A stretch of 20,349 nucleotides of DNA. Source: a virus. The stretch spans positions 1 through 20,349 of the IMG/VR virus record IMGVR_UViG_3300033553_000374. The stretch is one strand, 5' to 3'. The translations under genes and the position numbers were made by a program. The notes under the pieces are model-generated. The model ran no database searches. It worked only from the letters and a program-made list of their open reading frames with translations, and was not told the DNA's origin. Positions 14,083 to 20,349 of this stretch are shown piece by piece. Every line of letters starts with the position of its first letter. The first letter of the stretch is position 1.

Positions 14083-15788
14083 GCCGAGGCGAAGAGCGGG
14101 AATTTCTAGACAGTCTGGATGAACTCCAGACTTCTTTGCGTAATGAGATCGACGCCTTCGCGCTCGGGCTGGATGCCACGCCCGAGGCGATTAAAGCCCG
14201 GCGGCTGAAAGTGCTGCAGGGCGACTTCAGGTTTTTTGCTTATAACTATTTTCCGCACCATATTCGTGGTGAGTCGTCACTGTTTCAGGCGCACTTTTGT
14301 GAGCGTTTTGCAAAGCTCTTGCCGCTGGATGGTGGCTGTAAAGAATGGTGGGTTGCACCGCGCGGCGAATGTAAATCATCACTGCTCACCAAGATCGGGC
14401 CGTGCTTTGTAGCTGTGCTCGGCATGCTGCAACAGAAGTCTATTCGCGATGAAGTGGGGCTTAAAAATAAGCCGAACTTTAACGACTACATTATTCTGCT
14501 TGGCGCTGAAACAAAGATGCCCACTAAGTTGCTGGCCGTTGTAAAGACAGAGCTTGAAAGCAACGCGGCGTTAAAGCTGGATTTCCCCGAAGCCTGCGGC
14601 CGTGGCACGTCGTGGAAGGTAAATGAGATCGTCACCCGCACTAACGTCAAGATCGAGCCGTTCGGCGCAGAGCAGGCAATTCGGGGTACTTTCCACGGAG
14701 CGTCACGACCGAAGCTGCTGTTCCCGGATGACATGATTACAGATAAGGAAGCAAAGAGCCCGACCGAGCGTGATAACCGCTGGAACTTTCTCGAAGCGGC
14801 AATTGATTATCTGGGCCCGCCGGATGGTTCGGTGAAGCTGATGGGTGTCGGTACCATTTTAAACAAGGACGATATTATCAGCCGCGCCAAGAACACCATC
14901 GGCCATGTCGTGCATCACTTCAAAGCCATTGAGAACTACCCGGACAAAATGGAGTTGTGGGACGAGTGTGAGGAACTGATGCGCAACGCGGACAAAGCGG
15001 CGGGTGAGTTGCTGCTCGAAAACACCCCGTCTTATCGTTTTTATCTGAAGCACAAAAAAGCCATGAACCGGGGCGCGGTGACTTCGTGGCCGGGTGTGCG
15101 CACGCTGTATTCATTGATGCACGCGCGCGCCAAGAATCGCCGCACATTCGGCACTGAGATGCAGGGCGATGCCCGCGCCGATGAAGATAAAGTTTTTACC
15201 GATATCCATTTCTGGGTGCAGCGATTGCAGCACTGGATTTATTTCGGCGGGTGTGACCCTTCGATGGGTAAAACCGAGTCCGCCGATCCTTCGGCGATTG
15301 TGGTCGGTGGCTATGACCCGAACACGAACAAGCTGCAGGTGATTCACGCGGACATTAAGCGCCGGGTGATCAGTAAATTGGGCAGTGATTTAATCGCCGT
15401 TCAAAGAGAGTTTAATTGCCAGGCAATCGGGTTTGAAAACAACAACGCTTACGAGCATTCACGCACGTCGTTTATTACCCAGGGCGCAGCAGAAGGTGTG
15501 TCGCTGCCGCTGATCGGTGTGACCGCTACGGTTGACCCGACAGTTCGCATCGACTCCCTGGAGCCGATGATCAACGGCATGGATCCGCGCATTCTGTTTC
15601 ATTCAAGTTTGCGGGCGCTGCTGGCGGAGCTGGACGATTGGCCGGAGAAACAATCGCACCACCATTACGATGGCCTGACCGCGCTACATATTCTGTGGAT
15701 GATTTCAGTCAGCCGTGCAGGTGGCCTTCCCAAAATTCAAACCAGTTCGCGCAGCAAACGGCGCGGGCTGAACACAAGCGGTTATTAA
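14079..15788 (+). CDS. Terminase large subunit (Mu gp28-like)
   Basis: 569 residues. The ATPase domain has an unusual Walker A, WVAPRGECKSSLLTKIG (residues 91-107), and Walker B LLFPDD (213-218), then coupling motif region GVGTILNKDD. The nuclease domain starts at YFGGCDPSMGKTESADPSAI (388-407) with D393, and DDWPEKQSHHHYDGLTALH near the end supplies further acidic residues. It cuts and pumps phage DNA into proheads. A Cys in place of the usual Gly before the Lys is notable but probably tolerated. Next gene is the portal, as in Mu. Confidence 0.9.
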   Translation: MSRGEEREFLDSLDELQTSLRNEIDAFALGLDATPEAIKARRLKVLQGDFRFFAYNYFPHHIRGESSLFQAHFCERFAKLLPLDGGCKEWWVAPRGECKSSLLTKIGPCFVAVLGMLQQKSIRDEVGLKNKPNFNDYIILLGAETKMPTKLLAVVKTELESNAALKLDFPEACGRGTSWKVNEIVTRTNVKIEPFGAEQAIRGTFHGASRPKLLFPDDMITDKEAKSPTERDNRWNFLEAAIDYLGPPDGSVKLMGVGTILNKDDIISRAKNTIGHVVHHFKAIENYPDKMELWDECEELMRNADKAAGELLLENTPSYRFYLKHKKAMNRGAVTSWPGVRTLYSLMHARAKNRRTFGTEMQGDARADEDKVFTDIHFWVQRLQHWIYFGGCDPSMGKTESADPSAIVVGGYDPNTNKLQVIHADIKRRVISKLGSDLIAVQREFNCQAIGFENNNAYEHSRTSFITQGAAEGVSLPLIGVTATVDPTVRIDSLEPMINGMDPRILFHSSLRALLAELDDWPEKQSHHHYDGLTALHILWMISVSRAGGLPKIQTSSRSKRRGLNTSGY

Positions 15789-15789
15789 T

Positions 15790-17298
15790 ATGAACGGTTC
15801 AGACATCAAAAAAGCGACACAGAATGATCTTAAAAACGAGATCGCGTCGCGCTCGACAGACCCGAACTTTTACAGTGCGCTTTCGTTTTTGCCTAACCCC
15901 GACGAAGTGCTGCGCAAGATGGGCCGCTCGCAGGAAGTGTATGACGCGATCATGCTCGACTCGCATGTGATCGGTGAGATGCGCTCAGTGCGTGCCGGGT
16001 TGTTGTCGTATGAATGGAAAATTACTGCCGGTGGCCAGACCAGCGCTGATGCCGCTGCCGCAGAGTTGTGCGAAAAGATTATGTCCAGACGGCCCGATGG
16101 CAATATGCAGTGGGCAGACGTGATGTGGAACATCATGCAGGCTGCATTCCGTGGCTACCGTGCGCATGAAGTGATCTGGCAACGTGAAGGTGCTTATTTA
16201 GTGCCCGCGCGCGTCATTGACAAACCCAACCGGCGCTTTGTTTTCAGCACCGATAATGAGCTGCGATTGATTACGCGTAACAACATGGTGGAAGGTGAAG
16301 AGCTGCCGAATTATAAATTCCTGCTGTCACGGCACATGCCGTCTTTCGAGAACCCGTATGGCGTCGCTATATTCAGCGCCTGTTTCTGGCCATACACGTT
16401 CAAGCATAACGGTTTTAAATTTTTCGTTAAGTTCTGCGAAAAATACGGGCTGCCATGGGCAATCGGTAAATACCCTGAAGGCACACCTTTGGAACGACAG
16501 AACGAGCTGGCTGATAGCCTGGCTGAAATGGTTGAAGATGGCGTTGCGGCGATACCGGACGGCGGGTCGGTTGAGTTGCTGAGTGCTAAGAGCTCGGGGC
16601 AGTTGCCACAGGAACGGCTTATTGATGTTTGCAACAAGGAGATGTCGAAGGCGCTGACATCGCAGACGCTGGCAACAGAGATACAGGGCCAAGGTTCACG
16701 CGCTGCCAGTGAAACGCACCGCGAGCGGGAAGAGTCGGTAAACACATCAGATAGAGGCATTGTTAGCGACACTATCAATCAGCTGTTTCAGTGGATCACC
16801 GAGCTGAACTTCAAGGGCGCTGTCGCGCCGACATTTGAATTTTATGAAGAGGCTGAAGCCCGGAAAGACTGGGTGGAAGTATTGACCGACGCGCGCGATC
16901 TTGTGGATATCCCTGTCTCCTTCGCACATGCGCGGTTGCAAATTCCCATAGCCGAACCCGGCGAAGCTGTATTGCCACGCAGCGGTACACAGGCACAACC
17001 ACCGGCTTCAAACTTTAACCAGGGCGCGTGTCCGCACTGCAACAACCAGCACGATTATGCCAGCGGCCGCAAAGACAACATAACGGCACTCACCGATCAG
17101 GCCGCGACGCAAGCCGATGAACTGATAGCGGACATGGCTGACTCAATCAAAGCCCTGCTCGATGAAAGCGACACGCTGCTGGATTTTCAGGAACGGCTAA
17201 ACGTGGCCTACCCTGATTTGTCAACAGACAAGCTGAATGAAATGACAACGCTGGCGATGATGTCGGGATTGTTGGATGGGATGGATAGCGCATCGTGA
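15790..17298 (+). CDS. Portal protein (DUF935, Mu gp29-like)
   Basis: 502 residues, start one base after the terminase stop. Typical DUF935 features are NFYSALSFLPNPDEVLRKMG, LDSHVIGEMRSVRAGLLSYE, WAIGKYPEGTP (about 225) and GQGSRAASETHREREES (about 300). It forms the dodecameric ring at the head vertex through which DNA enters. A CPHCNNQHDYASG knuckle near residue 415 is a lineage-specific feature. Length fits the family. Confidence 0.92.
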   Translation: MNGSDIKKATQNDLKNEIASRSTDPNFYSALSFLPNPDEVLRKMGRSQEVYDAIMLDSHVIGEMRSVRAGLLSYEWKITAGGQTSADAAAAELCEKIMSRRPDGNMQWADVMWNIMQAAFRGYRAHEVIWQREGAYLVPARVIDKPNRRFVFSTDNELRLITRNNMVEGEELPNYKFLLSRHMPSFENPYGVAIFSACFWPYTFKHNGFKFFVKFCEKYGLPWAIGKYPEGTPLERQNELADSLAEMVEDGVAAIPDGGSVELLSAKSSGQLPQERLIDVCNKEMSKALTSQTLATEIQGQGSRAASETHREREESVNTSDRGIVSDTINQLFQWITELNFKGAVAPTFEFYEEAEARKDWVEVLTDARDLVDIPVSFAHARLQIPIAEPGEAVLPRSGTQAQPPASNFNQGACPHCNNQHDYASGRKDNITALTDQAATQADELIADMADSIKALLDESDTLLDFQERLNVAYPDLSTDKLNEMTTLAMMSGLLDGMDSAS

Positions 17299-17369
17299 GC
17301 GTGATCTGGTTCGCTTTGTTTTTAATACTGACGGTGTTCATGATGCCGCCGCCAGCGGGAGGTGTTTAA
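17295..17369 (+). CDS. 24-residue hydrophobic peptide
   Basis: A GTG at 17295 overlaps the portal stop. The frame gives one membrane-spanning stretch, VIWFALFLILTVFMM, followed by PPPAGGV and a stop immediately before the next gene. The 3' end contains GGAGGTG, the ribosome site of the next gene. It may be a real micro-protein or a leader for coupling. Support is limited to composition and position. Confidence 0.35.
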   Translation: MSVIWFALFLILTVFMMPPPAGGV

Positions 17370-17370
17370 G

Positions 17371-17679
17371 ATGCCGGTTACAACATTTTTAAGTGGTGAA
17401 CCTGCTGCTCATAGTGACAAAGATCTTGCCGAACTAATTGATGAGATGTGCGAGCTGACTGGAAAAAAGTGGTCTGTTAGAACAATTGTCTGTCACGTTA
17501 CTAAACCGTGATTCGGGCCACCCAAGCAACACACTTACACAGAACTCTTTTTGAAAATGGATGACACTGATGGATTTCATGAATACCAGGTATTCATGTG
17601 CGTTTCAACCATAGGGGAAGCGAAGGCTTATTTAATCGGTGCCTTAGGTCAATTAAAGAAAAACAATGCTAACACCTGA
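17371..17679 (+). pseudogene. Phage gene interrupted by an in-frame UGA
   Basis: ATG 17371 has a strong GGAGGTG ribosome site. The frame reads 46 residues (LAELIDEMCELTGKKWSVRT, then CHVTKP), meets TGA at 17509-17511, and continues open for 56 more residues (FGPPKQHTYTELFLKMDD, VFMCVSTIGEAKAYLIGALG) to a stop at 17677-17679. Both halves look coding, and the full frame overlaps the next gene start at 17666 as its neighbours do. A one-base change of TGG (Trp) to TGA explains it best. UGA readthrough or a sequencing error is possible. The family is not recognised. Confidence 0.65.
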
Positions 17680-17941
17680 TCTCATAAACGGCCTGTTTGA
17701 ATGCGTTGGCGCGCTGGTGCTGATGATTAATGTGCGGGTGCTGATCCGCGATAAAGTGCTGCGCGGTGTGCATATTCTGCCGACGATTTTTTATACCGGC
17801 TGGGGAATATGGAACCTGTTCTATTACCCCGCGCTCGATCAATGGTTCAGTTTCTTTGGCGCTGCTGCAATTGTTACTGTTAATGCTGCATGGGTGGCAT
17901 TGGCTATTTATTACAGCCGGAGGGTTCATGCCAACACCTGA
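17666..17941 (+). CDS. Three-segment membrane protein
   Basis: 91 residues. Hydrophobic segments lie at LFECVGALVLMINVRVLI (10-27), ILPTIFYTGWGIWNLFYY (37-54) and FFGAAAIVTVNAAWVALAIY (63-82), with the aromatic-rich middle typical of small phage membrane proteins. It sits between the portal and MuF genes and overlaps the latter by 14 bases. Role unknown; superinfection exclusion is one possibility. Confidence 0.6.
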   Translation: MLTPDLINGLFECVGALVLMINVRVLIRDKVLRGVHILPTIFYTGWGIWNLFYYPALDQWFSFFGAAAIVTVNAAWVALAIYYSRRVHANT

Positions 17942-19121
17942 CATCGGCGGCGTTCCTTTCCAGGAAGCGATTGACCATTTCCGCAGCAAGGTCAGCATAC
18001 CGACGGAGCATTTCGATGAGATGATGGGTGCGACTCATGCGAAGGCGTTCACCGTGGCCGGTGCGACTAAGATGGATCTGCTGACAGATTTGCGGTCATC
18101 AGTTGACCAGGCTATCGCAAACGGCACCACCATTACGGAATTTCGCAAGCAGTTTGACGCGACTGTTCAGAAGCACGGGTGGTCTTATAACGGCGAACGC
18201 GGCTGGCGTACGCGAGTTATATTCGATAACAATTTACGCACCGCACACATGGCCGGGCGCTGGCAACAGTTTCAGAACACAAAAGCCACGCGACCGTTTC
18301 TTCAGTACCTGACTGCTGGTGACATTCGCGTTCGACCGGAGCACCGGGAGTGGAACGGCCTGGTACTGCATATCGACGACCCATTTTGGGATATATATAT
18401 GACCCCCAATGGCTACGGATGCCGCTGCAATGTTCGTTCATTATCAGCGAGGCAGATGCGCAGGGATAAATTAGACCTGAGCCAGGCCCCTGCAATTGAG
18501 ACAACTGAGCGTATAAACATTCGAACCGGCGAGGTGTACGGAGACGTGCCCAAAGGCATCGACACCGGCTGGGACTATAACGTCGGCAAAGCATGGCTCG
18601 GACCGGAAGTGGCGTTTGGTAAAAAAGCCATGGCCCTACCTGAAGCGGTTCGAAGCTCAGTCTTGGGTGACACATCAGAATACTCGAAGCTGCTGGCAAA
18701 GCCGTTCAAGTCATGGGCAGATGCTGCATTAAAACGCGAGAGCGCAGTGGGTGAAATCCGGACAGTCGGATATCTAAACGACAAAGCAGCAACGTTTGCC
18801 GCTACGAAAAAGATCACTACAAACTCGACAATTACGATCTCCGATGCTGATTTGAAGCATCTCAATGTAGCGCTGGATTCAGCCGATGTGAGCCAGTTAC
18901 CCGCACACATCGGCACCCCGCAAGCCATTCTATGGGATAAGAAGCAGCAGCTGCTCGCGTATGTCTTAAACACTGACCCAACCGCCCAGACCAGGTTATT
19001 GGTAGAAATCGCGTTTGGTCAGAAAGACGTGGCATTAAACACAGTGAAATCCGGCGGCGTAGTGAGCCTCAAAAAATTACGTGACACAAAGAACTACAAG
19101 GTCATTGACGGTGAAATATAG
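17928..19121 (+). CDS. MuF head protein with possible C-terminal nuclease domain
   Basis: 397 residues from ATG 17928 (GGAGG upstream); a longer frame inside the membrane-protein gene is rejected. The MuF core spans about 90-178: WRTRVIFDNNLRTAHMAGRW, then FLQYLTAGDIRVRPEHREWN and NGYGCRCNVRSLS. MuF is a minor head protein near the portal, injected with DNA in some phages. Residues about 275-397 are outside the core. With ISDADLKHLNVAL, GTPQAILWD and a C-terminal SLKKLRDTKNYKV they resemble the PBECR-type nuclease domains known as fusions to MuF proteins. That second assignment is tentative. Confidence 0.82.
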   Translation: MPTPDIGGVPFQEAIDHFRSKVSIPTEHFDEMMGATHAKAFTVAGATKMDLLTDLRSSVDQAIANGTTITEFRKQFDATVQKHGWSYNGERGWRTRVIFDNNLRTAHMAGRWQQFQNTKATRPFLQYLTAGDIRVRPEHREWNGLVLHIDDPFWDIYMTPNGYGCRCNVRSLSARQMRRDKLDLSQAPAIETTERINIRTGEVYGDVPKGIDTGWDYNVGKAWLGPEVAFGKKAMALPEAVRSSVLGDTSEYSKLLAKPFKSWADAALKRESAVGEIRTVGYLNDKAATFAATKKITTNSTITISDADLKHLNVALDSADVSQLPAHIGTPQAILWDKKQQLLAYVLNTDPTAQTRLLVEIAFGQKDVALNTVKSGGVVSLKKLRDTKNYKVIDGEI

Positions 19122-19142
19122 CCTTCTACCCGGTGGCCTGAG

Positions 19143-19430
19143 ATGTCACTAATGCACACAGCCGCGCTCACTGTTCTGTTATGCACACAGGGCACGGCCT
19201 GTATAGTAGTAACCGCCCAGCCAGAAATAGCGGCGTTTTTTGAGATTAGATACAGTGCTCGGGAATACGAAACCCAGGCACTCATCAAAGCGGATCCAGT
19301 CCCGATCCCTGAGCATCGGATCGCCCCTGCGATAGCCAGCAACCATCAAGCCTGGCGATCAATCCCCCAAGAATACGGCCGAACCACCGCCATCGGCAGC
19401 GCCTCAGGATGCCGGTGGCCCCATAAATGA
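19143..19430 (+). CDS. Doubtful ORF after MuF
   Basis: 95 residues, ATG 19143, no good ribosome site. The stop lies 8 bases before a strong hairpin terminator, as for a last gene, but the composition is odd and no domain is seen. The opposite strand in the same codon phase has an equally protein-like 55-residue frame (19179-19346, with DWIRFDECLGFVFPSTVSNL). One of the two, or neither, may be real. Confidence 0.25.
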   Translation: MSLMHTAALTVLLCTQGTACIVVTAQPEIAAFFEIRYSAREYETQALIKADPVPIPEHRIAPAIASNHQAWRSIPQEYGRTTAIGSASGCRWPHK

Positions 19431-19437
19431 CCCCAAA

Positions 19438-19470
19438 AAAAGACCGCGAGCACATGTTCGCGGTCTTTTA
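19438..19470. terminator. Strong bidirectional hairpin terminator
   Basis: 12-bp perfect stem AAAAGACCGCGA / TCGCGGTCTTTT with loop GCACATGT. A run of A before the stem gives a seven-T tract for leftward transcription; four T follow for rightward transcription. It closes the rightward late operon and could also stop read-through from glmU. Confidence 0.85.
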
Positions 19471-19489
19471 ATATCACTTTAAAGGTAGT

Positions 19490-19640
19490 TTGATAGCAAT
19501 TTAAGAGTAGTTTTTTACCAGTATTAGATCTAAAAATTACCGGTAAAAAACGTTTTTTGATAATTATGTTGCATTCTATGTGTTAATCGCTCAAATCCAT
19601 TTATTCGCCTAAGTGACTAATTTATTTAGCGAATTTTTTA
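19490..19640. other. AT-rich candidate phage end
   Basis: This stretch holds GTTTTTTACC (19510-19519) and its exact inverted copy GGTAAAAAAC (19542-19551), a 14-bp palindrome AAAAAACGTTTTTT (19545-19558), and loosely repeated GTTTGATA / TTTTTTGATAATTATG motifs. Mu-type ends carry several transposase-binding sites and finish with CA; TGTTGCA ends at 19573. Host-style repeats begin by about 19700. The exact junction cannot be fixed without the other end or an empty site. Confidence 0.4.
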
Positions 19641-19714
19641 TTCATCCTTCTTTTACCTATTCTCATTCCTAACGTCCCCCCACAGCAGGTTGTTATGGGC
19701 GGCATTTTTTGGGT

Positions 19715-19740
19715 ACTTTTTGTTGCTGTAGACAAAAAGT
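19715..19740. repeat. Intergenic inverted repeat, host type
   Basis: ACTTTTTGT and ACAAAAAGT (9-bp arms) flank an 8-base loop and are followed by GTGCCTCGCCC. It looks like a short interspersed repeat of the host chromosome and helps place the phage boundary to its left. Confidence 0.5.
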
Positions 19741-19823
19741 GCCTCGCCCGTGGGTGCGACTACCCACTACCCGCCATGTCAAAAATTATTACGAAGTTCG
19801 ATATTTCAGCGAAAGCCCAAACA

Positions 19824-19987
19824 TGGACTCCTTCCTTTGGTCCGTATACGGTGCATCCATGCACCACTACTCCGGCCAAAAACATGCCGGAATGACAGAA
19901 TTTTTTCCCATAAGTAACAGGCTCAGACTCGACTGGATTCCTTCCTTTGTTTCGTAAACGGTGCATCCATGCACCACTACTCCGGCC
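19824..19987. repeat. Two 54-bp direct repeats
   Basis: Copies at 19824-19877 and 19934-19987 match in 50 of 54 positions. Each contains the hairpin GGTGCATCCATGCACC and CACTACTCCGGCC, followed after a short gap by GCCGGNATGAC. This style (CCGGNATGAC edges) is typical of dispersed proteobacterial intergenic repeats. They fill the gap downstream of glmU; no gene is seen there. Confidence 0.7.
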
Positions 19988-20027
19988 TACGCCGGTATGA
20001 CGGCTTATATGCCTGTGGTGAAAGCTT

Positions 20028-20349
20028 TTATGTTTTTTTCTTCGTTGGCCGCTGCCACCCCTTAACCGTTCTCTGTACCGCCCGACTCAAAGTCAAACTG
20101 TCATCATCGGTATCATTAGTGATGGTCGAACCTGCACCTATGGTCGCATTTTTACCAACAGTTACAGGCGCTACCAGCTGGGTATCTGAGCCAATAAACG
20201 CGCCATCTTTGATGATGGTTTTGTGTTTGTTGGCACCGTCGTAATTACAGGTGATGGTGCCTGCACCAATATTCACATCGCGGCCCACTTCAGTGTCGCC
20301 CAGATAACTTAGATGGCCGGCTTTGCTGCCTTCGCCCAGACTGGTATTC
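20028..20349 (-). CDS. glmU: GlmU C-terminal part (GlcN-1-P acetyltransferase / UDP-GlcNAc pyrophosphorylase)
   Basis: The minus-strand frame runs in from the right edge, with about 106 residues visible. Left-handed beta-helix repeats are clear: [52 protein letters not shown], and the ending GWQRPTKKK. They match the acetyltransferase domain of GlmU, which makes UDP-GlcNAc for peptidoglycan and LPS. It is the only certain host gene here, and the prophage lies just past its 3' end. Confidence 0.95.
   Translation of the reverse strand, partial: NTSLGEGSKAGHLSYLGDTEVGRDVNIGAGTITCNYDGANKHKTIIKDGAFIGSDTQLVAPVTVGKNATIGAGSTITNDTDDDSLTLSRAVQRTVKGWQRPTKKKT

Noticed and set aside
1679-19121. Inversion by homologous recombination between the MuF fragment and full MuF gene
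   Set aside because: The proteins are related but the DNA shows no usable identity, so these genes are not the crossover repeats. The inversion idea rests on gene order and the shared dyad only.
19824-19987. CRISPR-like repeats
   Set aside because: Only two copies, each with an internal hairpin and with a 56-bp gap; they fit dispersed intergenic repeats, and no cas genes are near.

Overview
The window holds most of a Mu-like transposable prophage lying beside the 3' end of host glmU. The GlmU C-terminus (complement of 20028-20349) and the short intergenic repeats around it suggest a gammaproteobacterial host. That is an inference from one partial gene and repeat style; no rRNA or other marker is present.

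Layout, left to right. (1) 1-642, minus strand: 5' part of a Mu gpI-like prohead protease/scaffold gene. (2) 643-1680: a non-coding stretch, a small secreted-protein gene (minus) and a pair of REP-like palindromes. (3) 1679-2363, minus: a stand-alone piece of a MuF head protein, overlapping the end of an XRE-type repressor gene. (4) 2349-2397: divergent operator/early promoter. (5) 2430-9346, plus: early operon with Ner-like regulator, AT-hook protein, MuA-like DDE transposase, MuB-like ATPase, HD phosphohydrolase, DUF3164 protein and several small unknowns. (6) 9349-11844: GemA, a Mor-family activator and a run of tiny genes, several Cys-rich. Two of the tiny genes are bounded by inverted repeats resembling integron cassette ends. 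(7) 11882-13580: late operator-like dyad, endolysin (GH108 type), holin, overlapping spanin pair, TraR/DksA zinc finger, small membrane protein. (8) 13582-19121: small terminase, large terminase, portal, a UGA-interrupted gene, a membrane protein, and a MuF head protein with a C-terminal extension that may be a nuclease toxin domain. (9) 19122-20027: terminator, AT-rich candidate phage end and host repeats. (10) glmU.

The early operon should carry out lysogeny control and replicative transposition. The Mor-like protein would then switch on lysis and head genes. The most striking point is the gene order. In Mu the protease gene I follows the MuF gene on the same strand. Here the rightward late operon stops at MuF, next to glmU, and a gpI-like gene lies about 18 kb away on the opposite strand. 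A 20-bp dyad (18/20 matches) lies exactly 36 nt before the I start and exactly 36 nt before the chosen endolysin start. Mu has late promoters in front of these same two genes. This suggests both operons belong to one phage whose central 17-18 kb is inverted relative to the usual order. A mosaic of two prophages, a packaging-only satellite or a misassembly remain possible.
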